Shown one piece after another: positions 36,954 through 44,954 of a stretch of 64,000 nucleotides of DNA. Source of the stretch: an uncultured Veillonella sp. (lineage in GTDB: Bacteria > Bacillota > Negativicutes > Veillonellales > Veillonellaceae). The notes under the pieces were generated by a model that ran no database searches, was not told where the DNA came from, and was given only the letters and a program-made list of their open reading frames with translations. The translations under genes were made by a program, and so were the position numbers. The first letter of the stretch is position 1. Every line of letters begins with the position of its first letter. The stretch covers positions 71,130 through 135,129 of the forward strand of contig UPXS01000005.1 in NCBI GenBank assembly GCA_900538355.1, written 5' to 3'.

Positions 36954-37286
36954 TTATTTTACATAAGGTACTTCACCAGGTTTTACAAGGCCTAGTTCCT
37001 CTCGAGCCACCCCCTCAATGGTCTTTGGATCTTGCAACTTAGCCTTTTCCTGTTCTAATTCTTCATTTCGCTGTTTTAATTCTTGCAATTGTTGCTCAAT
37101 ATGTTGTTTTTCTTGATATACAGCCACCAAGCGATAGGCTTGCCCTAACAATAGCAGCACCATAATCCCTATACCAATTCGCTTGATCCACATGAGGATA
37201 ATACGTTGATCCTGCGCTTTGCGATTAGGGCGAACCCGTTTGCGCGGCCTTTTTGGACGTTGTACTTCCATAGTGTCTTGACTCAT
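36954..37286 (-). CDS. divIC: Septum formation initiator, DivIC/FtsB family
   Basis: Small bitopic membrane protein of the divisome. From the ATG at 37286 (GGGGG five bases upstream) it is 110 residues: a very basic cytoplasmic N-terminus (KRPRKRVRPNRKA), one membrane helix (about 30-50, IGIGIMVLLLLGQAYRLVAV), a coiled coil (QHIEQQLQELKQRNEELEQE) and the conserved end KTIEGVAREELGLVKPGEV. It heads the operon running to ftsH. FtsB and DivIC are the same family; the name follows the Firmicute synteny. Confidence 0.92.
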   Translation of the reverse strand: MSQDTMEVQRPKRPRKRVRPNRKAQDQRIILMWIKRIGIGIMVLLLLGQAYRLVAVYQEKQHIEQQLQELKQRNEELEQEKAKLQDPKTIEGVAREELGLVKPGEVPYVK

Positions 37287-37331
37287 AATGTCCCCCAAAA
37301 ATATTCATCATCTGTATACTGTCATTTTTTA

Positions 37332-37340
37332 ATTATATCA
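37332..37340 (-). promoter_or_regulatory. Extended -10 promoter of the divIC-ftsH operon
   Basis: Minus-strand TGA-TATAAT about 45 bases upstream of the divIC ATG. A possible -35 box TTAGTC lies 18 bases before it. Confidence 0.5.
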
Positions 37341-37457
37341 TAGAACCTTGTTAGGGACTAAATAAAATTATCTATAGTTTCTGTTAGATCTATATATTCT
37401 CTCTATATAGATATTTATTTTTATCAATAATAGACTTATACAACAGATACGATATGC

Positions 37458-38405
37458 TTACAAGGATTCTGCTTTATGAGCGTATTCACGAATAACAGCA
37501 CAAGACTTTTTAAACAAAGCTAATTCCTCTTCGGTAAGCTTTAATTCAAATACATCTTCAATGCCATCTTTACCAATAACCGCTGGTGTAGATGCAAAGA
37601 TACCTTCTTCACCATATTGTCCATCTAGATAGCAAGAACATGGCAATACTTTCTTTTCATCATGGAATACAGCGCGAATTAATTCTGTGGTTGCACTGGC
37701 AATGCCAAATTCTGTGGAACCTTTACCGGCCAATACATGATAACCGCCAATTTTAACATCATCTAGCACTTGTGTATGGTCAAGTGTCGGGAATCTATGA
37801 GGCAATTCTTGTTGCAATTCTACGAGAGGTTTTCCTTGTACATATACATGAGACCATGGCACCATAGCACTACCGCCATGTTCACCTAAGCAATAGGCTG
37901 TAATTGTACGATTACTGATATTAAAAATGCGAGCCAATTCTTTTTGTAACCGTGCAGAATCTAAGGCTGTACCGCTGGAAATAATGCGTTTTGGGTTCCA
38001 ATTTAAATGTTTACATAAATAAGTAGCTACAACGTCAGCTGGATTAGAGATAGAAATAATGAATCCATCAAAGCCTGATTTTTTAATTCGAGGGATAACA
38101 TCCTTTAGAACCTCAACGGTATCACCAAGACTTTCTAAGCGATCTTGGTATAAATTTGGTAAAGGACCTGCACTAAATACGAGAACATCGCAATCCCCAC
38201 ATTCTTCAATTGGGCCAGCAGTAGCGGTCACTTTGTGAGGAATATAGCTAACCGCATCATTGATATCCATGGCTTGTGCTTTAGCTTTTTTCTCATCAAT
38301 ATCCATCATATACAATTCATCTACTTCACCTTGTAGAGCAAGAGAAAATGCTACATGAGAACCTACATGTCCAGTGCCAATAATACCTACTTTACGTAAC
38401 TTCAT
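37458..38405 (-). CDS. LDH/MDH-superfamily 2-hydroxyacid dehydrogenase
   Basis: NAD-dependent 2-hydroxyacid dehydrogenase of the lactate/malate dehydrogenase superfamily, 315 residues. It has the Rossmann motif VGIIGTGHVGSHVA, the Asp in MMDIDE (NAD preference), the catalytic Asp-Arg in LDSARL and the catalytic His in LGEHGGS. The substrate loop reads AGPLPNLYQDR: the substrate Arg (109 by LDH numbering) is present, but position 102, which is Gln in LDH and Arg in MDH, aligns to Pro. The substrate is therefore uncertain; L-2-hydroxyisocaproate-type enzymes are an alternative. AGGAGG precedes the ATG, and a palindrome lies in its promoter. Confidence 0.85.
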   Translation of the reverse strand: MKLRKVGIIGTGHVGSHVAFSLALQGEVDELYMMDIDEKKAKAQAMDINDAVSYIPHKVTATAGPIEECGDCDVLVFSAGPLPNLYQDRLESLGDTVEVLKDVIPRIKKSGFDGFIISISNPADVVATYLCKHLNWNPKRIISSGTALDSARLQKELARIFNISNRTITAYCLGEHGGSAMVPWSHVYVQGKPLVELQQELPHRFPTLDHTQVLDDVKIGGYHVLAGKGSTEFGIASATTELIRAVFHDEKKVLPCSCYLDGQYGEEGIFASTPAVIGKDGIEDVFELKLTEEELALFKKSCAVIREYAHKAESL

Positions 38406-38537
38406 AAGGGCCTCCTACCTGTAGTACTAAAAGATATCTATCCTCTAATACGCTTCCACTTAAATCAACGGTTCCCAATATATGAACCGATAACCTTAAG
38501 CTATATTAATATACCTTAAATCTAAAATACATAAACT

Positions 38538-38565
38538 ATTATATACCTATTTTCTCATAGGTATA
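38538..38565 (-). promoter_or_regulatory. Palindrome overlapping the -10 box upstream of the LDH-family gene
   Basis: TATACCTAT-N6-ATAGGTATA (38542-38565) is a perfect 9-bp inverted repeat. A minus-strand TATAAT (38538-38543) overlaps its edge, so a bound regulator would block the promoter. The leader after it is about 130 bases and holds a small stem-loop (CGGTTC with GAACCG, 38470-38490). Confidence 0.5.
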
Positions 38566-38587
38566 TAGGGAAATAGATATAAAACGA

Positions 38588-38623
38588 TAAAAAAGACTAG
38601 TATAGGAAATCCTATACTAGTCC
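38588..38623 (-). terminator. Intrinsic terminator after the GlsB-type gene
   Basis: GACTAGTATAGGA and TCCTATACTAGTC form a perfect 13-bp stem, and the minus strand continues into TTTTTT. Confidence 0.92.
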
Positions 38624-38636
38624 TTACCTTATATAA

Positions 38637-38873
38637 TTAGTCTCGTCCAGTAAAGAAGCTGACTACAGCAATCACGATAACTGCACCAACGATAGACGGA
38701 ATCAATGCCATGCCTGCAAGGCTTGGACCCCATGTACCAAGCAACGCTTGGCCTACGGAAGCACCAACTAAGCCAGCAATAACACGAAGAATAATCCCCA
38801 TACTTTCCGCTTTTTTAGTAATGCGACCAGCTACAAAACCAATGAATCCGCCTACAATAATTGACCAAAGCAT
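38637..38873 (-). CDS. GlsB/YeaQ/YmgE-family small membrane protein
   Basis: The 78-residue product has three hydrophobic segments with many glycines (SIIVGGFIGFVAGRITK, LRVIAGLVGASVGQALLG, GMALIPSIVGAVIVIAVVSFFTGR), the pattern of the transglycosylase-associated protein family. Members are often stress-induced; their molecular role is not known. It follows the unrecognised anchored protein gene by 10 bases and ends at a strong terminator. Confidence 0.88.
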   Translation of the reverse strand: MLWSIIVGGFIGFVAGRITKKAESMGIILRVIAGLVGASVGQALLGTWGPSLAGMALIPSIVGAVIVIAVVSFFTGRD

Positions 38874-38883
38874 AATATACCTC

Positions 38884-39690
38884 CTATAAAGTCATCTCAT
38901 CAAGATTAAGAGGGAATAAATCCTTGTTCTCCATCACTTGTGGTGACTTTTCTAAATATTGCTTTCGCATTGACCATAAAATCTCTAAATCCTTTGGATC
39001 TAACTTGGACAATGCATATATCATCGTGAAATCCGAACCATAATGGCCACGCAAGCTATCAGGTACACCTTTAGGTCCTTCCCCACCGAGACGATTATTA
39101 AAGAACCCCTGTATGCGGCGATTATCTAAATCAATGATAATAAACCCTGACGCATCATATACATATAATGTATGATTGACACGCTTCAAGGCACGCACCG
39201 TATTCGTTATAAAATACTGGTCTTTCATATCGATGAGGGATGACTCATAACCGGAATGGTAAAAGTCACCATAGTAATGAGCCCCTCTATCTGTAGATTC
39301 CAATAAATCCTTAAGTATGGATTGTTCTTGACTACTAAAATCAGAGAAAGTTTTTACCGTAGTAATCTCTCGTAAACCACGTTGGTAATTCTCTGTCTTT
39401 GGTGGCTCTATATGTTGGCCACGAAAGCTAATAGGCATCAACCGAAGTGTATTATCAGATAGATTATAAATACCATAGCCTTCATAACCTAAAAAATAAA
39501 CTTGTGAGTCCATGGACTTCATCGCTAATATTCGTTTTGAAATAATGGCATCACTAGAATTTACTAGTGTATGCTCTTCTGGATCTATGCGTACTGTTTT
39601 GCTGTCATAATTACCGCCTACGGCAAGCCAATAGGACAGGCCCATTACAATCAACGCTAGCACACACAGCCCAATACGTTTTATATTCAT
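38884..39690 (-). CDS. Unrecognised membrane-anchored protein
   Basis: I do not recognise this 268-residue protein. It has one N-terminal membrane segment (IGLCVLALIVMGLSYWLAV) and a soluble, probably extracytoplasmic part with strand-like segments (QVYFLGYEGYGIYNLSDNTL, TLYVYDASGFIIIDLDNRRI) that recall single blades of a beta-propeller, then a helical acidic end. No catalytic motif is visible. It is probably cotranscribed with the GlsB-type gene 10 bases downstream. A set of CCTAT inverted repeats lies upstream of it. Confidence 0.8.
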   Translation of the reverse strand: MNIKRIGLCVLALIVMGLSYWLAVGGNYDSKTVRIDPEEHTLVNSSDAIISKRILAMKSMDSQVYFLGYEGYGIYNLSDNTLRLMPISFRGQHIEPPKTENYQRGLREITTVKTFSDFSSQEQSILKDLLESTDRGAHYYGDFYHSGYESSLIDMKDQYFITNTVRALKRVNHTLYVYDASGFIIIDLDNRRIQGFFNNRLGGEGPKGVPDSLRGHYGSDFTMIYALSKLDPKDLEILWSMRKQYLEKSPQVMENKDLFPLNLDEMTL

Positions 39691-39747
39691 GTATACTCCC
39701 TATGAATCCCCAAGCATAAAACGTAATAATATATTGCGCTTACAGGA

Positions 39748-39782
39748 TGTACCTATTCATATAATCCCTATGCATAGGTACA
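39748..39782. repeat. Inverted repeat with CCTAT half-sites between folK and the anchored-protein gene
   Basis: TGTACCTAT-N17-ATAGGTACA is a perfect 9-bp inverted repeat, with a second perfect palindrome CCTATGCATAGG (39767-39778) nested in it. No T-run follows, so it is not a clear folK terminator. It could be an operator for the gene starting at 39690. Confidence 0.5.
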
Positions 39783-39816
39783 ACTGCAGCCTTAATGTTT
39801 ACTATTTTGTAAATGT

Positions 39817-40290
39817 CTACGATCCGCTTAACTGAGTTAGCCTCTCGCCAATGGTCATTCCTTTATATGTAAAAGTTGGTAACAACTCATGTAACGGTTC
39901 TAAGACAAAGGTACGATCCCAAAAGTAAGGATGTGGTACAGTAAGGCTTTCATCACAAATGGAAATCATAGTCCCGTTCTCATCAAAAGCCAAAACAATA
40001 TCTAAATCCAATGTACGTGGGCCCCAATGAATGAGTCGTTCACGTCCAGCCCCCTGTTCTAAGGACTGTAACAAACGTAACATTTGATGAGGGGCTAAAG
40101 AACTTTCACAAAGCCACATACCATTAACAAAGATATCCTGCTCCGTATATCCCCAAGGTTCAGTTTCGATTAAGGGCGAACTAATGACCTTTGAAACCGC
40201 ATCATGATCCTGTAATGATTGAAGGGCCAAATTAATGTGCCCCCGTTTATCACCAATATTTGAACCTACACTGATGTAATAGGTATACAT
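39817..40290 (-). CDS. folK: HPPK, 2-amino-4-hydroxy-6-hydroxymethyldihydropteridine pyrophosphokinase
   Basis: FolK pyrophosphorylates the pterin for folate synthesis. The product (about 157 residues) has YISVGSNIGDKRGHI at the start, TEPWGYTEQDIFVN, and the signature GPRTLDLDIVLAFDE with WGPRTLDLD. The ATG at 40290 or a TTG one codon earlier may be the start; both overlap the folB stop. It is the last gene of the ABC-F-folE-folP-folB-folK operon. Confidence 0.95.
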   Translation of the reverse strand: MYTYYISVGSNIGDKRGHINLALQSLQDHDAVSKVISSPLIETEPWGYTEQDIFVNGMWLCESSLAPHQMLRLLQSLEQGAGRERLIHWGPRTLDLDIVLAFDENGTMISICDESLTVPHPYFWDRTFVLEPLHELLPTFTYKGMTIGERLTQLSGS

Positions 40291-40652
40291 CAAATTTGAC
40301 CTCGTGTAGTGACAACCTCAACATAATCTAGAATACCTGCAATCGGTACAGATGGTTTGCGCACCGTTACAGATAAGCCAACAATACCTTGATAATGTTG
40401 GTATAAAGAATCGGCGATAAGCGCACCCAACCGTTCTAACAAATTATGTTTTTCTCCAGTCATAACAGATTCTACAAGCTCATATACTTCTACATAATTG
40501 ATAGAATCCTCTAACTGGTCACTTTGACCGGCCTTTGTAAGATCCGTAGTAATTTCAACATCTACAAAAAAGCGCTGTCCTTGCGCTTGTTCAGATGTCA
40601 AATTGCCATGGTATCCATAAAATGCCATGTTTTTTAAAACGATTTTATCCAT
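40290..40652 (-). CDS. folB: Dihydroneopterin aldolase
   Basis: FolB cleaves dihydroneopterin to the hydroxymethyl pterin used by FolK. The 120-residue product has the family start DKIVLKNMAFYGYHGNLTSEQAQGQRF (spanning residues 2-28; catalytic Glu in the SEQ segment), then INYVEVYELVESVM, LLERLGALIADSL and VTVRKPSVPIAGILDYVEV (catalytic Lys). It overlaps folP by one base and folK by one to four, indicating coupled translation. Confidence 0.96.
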   Translation of the reverse strand: MDKIVLKNMAFYGYHGNLTSEQAQGQRFFVDVEITTDLTKAGQSDQLEDSINYVEVYELVESVMTGEKHNLLERLGALIADSLYQHYQGIVGLSVTVRKPSVPIAGILDYVEVVTTRGQI

Positions 40653-41488
40653 TATTCACCTCGTAATAGGCCATCTGCTACGGCCAAGGCGCGTTTGTGC
40701 ATTTTCACATTATGAACACGCACCATATCAACGCCTTGGAATACACCTGTAATACAAGCGGCTACAGTACCTTCATCGCGTTCTTCTGGTGGCAAACCGC
40801 CCAACATAGACCCGATAAAACCCTTACGGCTAGGTGCCAACAAAATTGGATATTCATAAGCTGTTAACTCACCTAATCGCTGCATAACTTCAATATTTTG
40901 TTCTTCTGTTTTACCGAAGAAGCCAATACCTGGGTCGAGCCAGATTTGTTGAGGTGTAACCCCCTCTTTTAACGCTTTATCGATAGCCCAGAAGAAGAAT
41001 GCTTTCATATCCTCAATAATATCACCATAGTTTGTATCATTACTATTATGCATAATGATTACTGGCACCTTATATCTTGCTGCTACTGCTGCCATATCAG
41101 GGTCATAATGTAATCCCCACACATCATTTAAAATATGGGCCCCTTTAGAAAAAGCATAATCTGCAGTTTTAGCATGGTATGTATCGATAGATACAGGAAC
41201 TGTAGATGCATTAAGTACAGGATCTATCAATTGAGATAAGCGTTCAATTTCTTCTTCTGCTGTCAATGGTGTGCAGCCTGGACGCGTAGATTCTACGCCT
41301 AAATCAATTATATCAGCACCATCTTCAATCATTTGTGTTACATGCGCTGCTGCTGCCTCTGGAGTGTTGAATTTACCACCATCAGAGAAAGAGTCAGGCG
41401 TACCATTGAGTATCCCCATGATAAGGGTACGATCGCACAAAGATAAACTTTTGCCATCATTCCATGTATAATTTCTACGTTTAAACAT
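40652..41488 (-). CDS. folP: Dihydropteroate synthase
   Basis: FolP condenses the pterin with p-aminobenzoate; it is the sulfonamide target. The product (278 residues from the ATG at 41488) has MGILNGTPDSFSDGGKF, GADIIDLGVESTRPG, SIDTYHAKTADYA, NDVWG, DPGIGFFGKTEEQN and APSRKGFIGSML, as expected. The start overlaps the folE stop by eight bases (ATGTTTAA). Confidence 0.96.
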   Translation of the reverse strand: MFKRRNYTWNDGKSLSLCDRTLIMGILNGTPDSFSDGGKFNTPEAAAAHVTQMIEDGADIIDLGVESTRPGCTPLTAEEEIERLSQLIDPVLNASTVPVSIDTYHAKTADYAFSKGAHILNDVWGLHYDPDMAAVAARYKVPVIIMHNSNDTNYGDIIEDMKAFFFWAIDKALKEGVTPQQIWLDPGIGFFGKTEEQNIEVMQRLGELTAYEYPILLAPSRKGFIGSMLGGLPPEERDEGTVAACITGVFQGVDMVRVHNVKMHKRALAVADGLLRGE

Positions 41489-42050
41489 TTGCCTGTCCTC
41501 CACCTAACATTGCTAACGCTTCATCACGTAACGTACCTGTCTCTGCTAGCACGCCACGGCTTTCTAATGTAATCACCTTTGAATCTTGCTGCATAGTTCC
41601 TTTGATAAGCATACATAACTGTGTTGATGTAATGCGCACAAATACACCATGAGCAGATAAATCATTCATAATGGCATCTGCTAATTCCGACGCCAACCGC
41701 TCTTGTAGTTGCGGCCTCCGGCTAAGGATATTAACAATATCTTGAAACTTGCTAAGACCTGCCACACAGCCATCCTTCGGTTGATACACAATATCAACGG
41801 TTCCAAAGAATGGCAACAAGTGGTGCTCACACATGGAATAAAATGGAATCCCTGTAACTGCTACAAGCCCCTTGTAATCAGTACTAAAGGTTTCACCCCA
41901 TGCAGATTTTGTATCTAGGCCTACGCCACTGAATAATTCACTATATAATTCTGTTACACGACTTGGTGTTTTCTCTAGCTCTGGTGCCTCTGTATCAACA
42001 GATAAAGCTTCTAAGAATTGCTTTATCCCGTCCTTTGCACGTTGATTCAT
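41481..42050 (-). CDS. folE: GTP cyclohydrolase I
   Basis: FolE converts GTP to dihydroneopterin triphosphate, the first step of folate synthesis. From the ATG at 42050 (AGGAGG five bases upstream) it is 189 residues, with ETPSRVTELYSELFSG-like segment, FYSMCEHHLLPFFGTVDIVY (Zn and catalytic residues), GLSKFQDIVNILSRRPQLQERL and GVFVRITSTQLCMLIKG. The zinc Cys and His residues are present, so it is the zinc-dependent FolE1. It follows the ABC-F gene by eight bases. Confidence 0.96.
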   Translation of the reverse strand: MNQRAKDGIKQFLEALSVDTEAPELEKTPSRVTELYSELFSGVGLDTKSAWGETFSTDYKGLVAVTGIPFYSMCEHHLLPFFGTVDIVYQPKDGCVAGLSKFQDIVNILSRRPQLQERLASELADAIMNDLSAHGVFVRITSTQLCMLIKGTMQQDSKVITLESRGVLAETGTLRDEALAMLGGGQANV

Positions 42051-42058
42051 CGGTCCTC

Positions 42059-43615
42059 CTAAACGATCTTTGTCGTCCAATCTTCAATATTCCAAATATC
42101 CGTAACCCAATCTTTATAAAATTCAGGTTCATGACTTACCAAAACGATGGTTCCTTTGAACTCACGTAAGGCACGGCTCAACTCTTCCTTCGCATAGATA
42201 TCTAAATGATTTGTCGGTTCGTCTAATACGAGTACATTGTACTTATTCTGCATCAACTTGCACAAGCGAACCTTTGCATTTTCACCACCGGATAAGACGC
42301 GCATTTGAGATGTAATATGCTCGTTAGTAAGGCCACAACGAGCAAGTGCTGCACGTACTTCTGCATTAGTCATTGCTGGATACTCATTCCAAATATAGTC
42401 TAAGGCAGTTTCAGAATTGGATGGTGTATCTTCTTGAGCAAAATAGCCAATTTGCAAGAAATCACCTTTTACCAACTCACCGCTCACCGGTTTCAATAAG
42501 CCTAAAATTGTTTTCAACAATGTCGTTTTACCTAGACCATTAACACCGCGAATGGCGATTTTTTTATTTCTTTCAATTTGAAAGTCTACAGGTCTAGTCA
42601 ACGGTTCATCATAACCTAACTCCAGACCAAAAGCCTCTACGATAAAACGACTTGGCGTACGGCCTTCTTTAAAGCTAAAGGAAGGTTTAATATACTCTTT
42701 TGGTTTTTCCAAAATTTCCATTTTCTCTAAGCGCTTAGCTCGAGAATTGGCCATGCCACGCGTTGCAACACGAGCTTTATTACGTTGGATGAAGTCCTCC
42801 ATTCGCTCAATCTCTTGTTGTTGACGCTCATAAGCCTTAGCCGCTTGTGCCTTTTTCACTTCGTAAGCAGCTTGGAACTGATGATAATCGCCAGTATAAC
42901 GCGTTAAAACAGCTTGCTCGATATGATAAATAACATTAACTACAGAATTTAAGAACTCCATATCATGAGAAATCAAGATAAAAGCATTTTCGTAGTTTTG
43001 TAAATAGTTTTGCAACCATTGAATATGCTCTACATCAAGATAGTTTGTCGGTTCGTCCAATAGCAAAATAGTTGGTTTTTCCAGTAATAGTTTTGTAAGC
43101 AAAACCTTTGTACGTTGACCACCACTGAGCTCCGTAACATCTCGGTCGAGTCCAATATCCATAAGACCAAGCCCTGCAGCGGTACGTTCGATAACCGCAT
43201 CAATTTCATAGAAGCCACGTTGCTCTAGAATTTCTTGCCATTCCCCGACTTGTTCGAGCAGTTTATTCATCTCATCTTCGGATACATCACCCATACGATT
43301 ATAGGCGTCATTAATCTTTTGTTCCATCACGAATAAATCATCAAAGGCTCGTTGCAATACGTCGCGGATGGTCATCCCTTTTTCAAGGACTGCATGTTGA
43401 TCCAAGTACCCAACAGTGACTTGGTTGGACCATTCAATTTTACCTTCATCAGGAGGAATTTTACCTGTAATGATATTTAGGAATGTAGACTTGCCTTCGC
43501 CATTGGCACCAATGAGGCCTACATGTTCGCCTTTTAATAGGCGGAATGATGCATCATCTAAAATTTGTCGCGCTCCAAAACCATGGGTTACATTGGAAAC
43601 GGTTAAAACACTCAT
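42059..43615 (-). CDS. ABC-F family ATPase (translation-factor type)
   Basis: ABC-F proteins have two ATPase domains and no membrane part; they act on ribosomes, some giving antibiotic resistance. The 518-residue product from the ATG at 43615 (GGAG upstream) has Walker A GANGEGKST and GVNGLGKTT, signatures LSGGQRTKVLL and LSGGENAKVRL, Walker B LLLDEPTNYLD and LVLDEPTNHLD, and the interdomain linker helix (VKKAQAAKAYERQQQEIERM). It resembles YkpA/YbiT-type housekeeping members more than known resistance proteins, but the subtype is not certain. It leads the folate operon. An in-frame extension to 43666 exists over a hairpin. Confidence 0.9.
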   Translation of the reverse strand: MSVLTVSNVTHGFGARQILDDASFRLLKGEHVGLIGANGEGKSTFLNIITGKIPPDEGKIEWSNQVTVGYLDQHAVLEKGMTIRDVLQRAFDDLFVMEQKINDAYNRMGDVSEDEMNKLLEQVGEWQEILEQRGFYEIDAVIERTAAGLGLMDIGLDRDVTELSGGQRTKVLLTKLLLEKPTILLLDEPTNYLDVEHIQWLQNYLQNYENAFILISHDMEFLNSVVNVIYHIEQAVLTRYTGDYHQFQAAYEVKKAQAAKAYERQQQEIERMEDFIQRNKARVATRGMANSRAKRLEKMEILEKPKEYIKPSFSFKEGRTPSRFIVEAFGLELGYDEPLTRPVDFQIERNKKIAIRGVNGLGKTTLLKTILGLLKPVSGELVKGDFLQIGYFAQEDTPSNSETALDYIWNEYPAMTNAEVRAALARCGLTNEHITSQMRVLSGGENAKVRLCKLMQNKYNVLVLDEPTNHLDIYAKEELSRALREFKGTIVLVSHEPEFYKDWVTDIWNIEDWTTKIV

Positions 43616-43631
43616 ATCTATCTCCACCGGA

Positions 43632-43663
43632 ATACAAGCCGTCTTGTTGAAGACGGCTTGTTT
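43632..43663 (-). promoter_or_regulatory. Hairpin just upstream of the ABC-F gene
   Basis: ACAAGCCGTCTT-GTTG-AAGACGGCTTGT is a perfect 12-bp hairpin about 20 bases before the ABC-F start codon. There is no T-run after it on the minus strand. It may be a leader RNA structure controlling the gene. Confidence 0.5.
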
Positions 43664-43726
43664 CATACTTACTTAAATATTATATCTATTGTACCTTTTT
43701 GACCTCTATATGTCAAAAATTGAACA

Positions 43727-44866
43727 TCACTTACACATCGCATAACGCAAGGCTACAACTGCCATAATCTTAGCACCCTTAATAGCTTGTGCCAATCCAT
43801 AGTCAGAACCAGCTGCACAAGTAAACTCTGGCGTATGCGCTTCTAAACCTAATCCAATCTGTAATGTAGGTTGCGCTGTTGGTACTTCGTAGGATACATT
43901 CCCTACATCAGTACTACCATCTGCTTCATCATCAGGCAAGATACGAGGCGCTTCATCAAACTCGGTCATTACATCTGTAAAGAGATCTAATAACCGTTTA
44001 TCTTGACGCATATCCTTAAAGAGTGGCTCATAGTGATGCATTTCAACTTGAGCACCGTAAGAAACTGCAATCTCTTGAGCAGCCTCTTTAATAGTAGGCA
44101 AAATAATACCTTCTAAATCATCTACCGTTCTACCGCGAACAGTCATACGAATCGTCGCCTTAGGCGTTACCACGTTTGGCGCCGTACCAGCTTCGGTAAA
44201 GATAGCCCCTACAATAGCCCCTTTAGGAAATGTTTTCTTTAACTCTTTGATTCTTTGATATAAATCTACAGCACAATCTAATGCATTAATACCAGAGTCA
44301 GTAAGTGATGCGATATGACAGGATCGACCGTGGAAGGTAACCTCTAAGGGATGGGTCGCTAAGGATGTGCCACCCACTTCATTTTCACCGCCTGGATGAA
44401 TGATGAGTGCTGCCTCATAGCCTTTAAATAGACCTGCCTCCGCCATATATACCTTACCACCAATAGTTTCCTCTGCAGGACATCCAAAGAATGTCGTTCC
44501 CCATGTTTCTGGTGCACTTTGACTAAAAGCAACCGCCGCGCCTAAACTCATCATAGCAATGAGATTATGTCCACAACCATGACCAAGTTCAGGTAAAGCA
44601 TCATACTCGCCTAAAAAGGCCATTTTATGATGTGCCTCACAATTATAGTCGCCCCGTAATGCAGTTTGTAACTCTGGCAAATCCGTTAAACCCACTTGAG
44701 ATGAAAAATTATGGTTCTCTAAAAATTGATTAATTACATTAACTGCTTTATGCTCTTCTAACCCCAATTCTGGATTATCGTGTAAATATAATGAAAGCTT
44801 ACGCAACTCATGTGCCATATCATCTATAATGGCACAAGCTTGCGCTTCTCGTTCTTGTAATGTCAT
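43727..44866 (-). CDS. M20-family amidohydrolase/peptidase
   Basis: Metal-dependent amidohydrolase of the M20 family (AbgB, hippurate hydrolase and related), 379 residues. It has AFLGEYDALPELGHGCGHNL (metal-binding, about residues 86-105), FGCPAEETIGGK (catalytic Glu), a dimerisation domain (VTFHGRSCHIAS) and TDVGNVSYEVPTAQPTLQIG near the end. Likely substrates are N-acyl amino acids, p-aminobenzoyl-glutamate or small peptides; the sequence does not decide. AAGGGG precedes its ATG. It is the last gene after the peptide-uptake group; a 25-bp tandem repeat lies just upstream. Confidence 0.88.
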   Translation of the reverse strand: MTLQEREAQACAIIDDMAHELRKLSLYLHDNPELGLEEHKAVNVINQFLENHNFSSQVGLTDLPELQTALRGDYNCEAHHKMAFLGEYDALPELGHGCGHNLIAMMSLGAAVAFSQSAPETWGTTFFGCPAEETIGGKVYMAEAGLFKGYEAALIIHPGGENEVGGTSLATHPLEVTFHGRSCHIASLTDSGINALDCAVDLYQRIKELKKTFPKGAIVGAIFTEAGTAPNVVTPKATIRMTVRGRTVDDLEGIILPTIKEAAQEIAVSYGAQVEMHHYEPLFKDMRQDKRLLDLFTDVMTEFDEAPRILPDDEADGSTDVGNVSYEVPTAQPTLQIGLGLEAHTPEFTCAAGSDYGLAQAIKGAKIMAVVALRYAMCK

Positions 44867-44890
44867 AACGCCCCTTTATAATATCTAGTC

Positions 44891-44940
44891 TATACTGTCT
44901 ATTAAACATTCTATCTATATTGTTTATTATGTATTCTATC
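44891..44940. repeat. Degenerate 25-bp tandem repeat, two copies
   Basis: 44891-44915 and 44916-44940 match at 20 of 25 positions; both end TATTCTATC or CATTCTATC. It fills most of the short gap between ldcA and the M20 gene. Confidence 0.6.
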
Positions 44941-44954
44941 AATGAAGGATTCGC

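Noticed and set aside
37391..37411. Terminator after the LDH-family gene
   Set aside because: An AT-rich CTATATA inverted repeat is present but has no GC content in the stem and no T-run.
42059..43615. Antibiotic resistance ABC-F protein
   Set aside because: Domain features resemble housekeeping YkpA/YbiT-type members, and nothing specific to known resistance proteins was seen.
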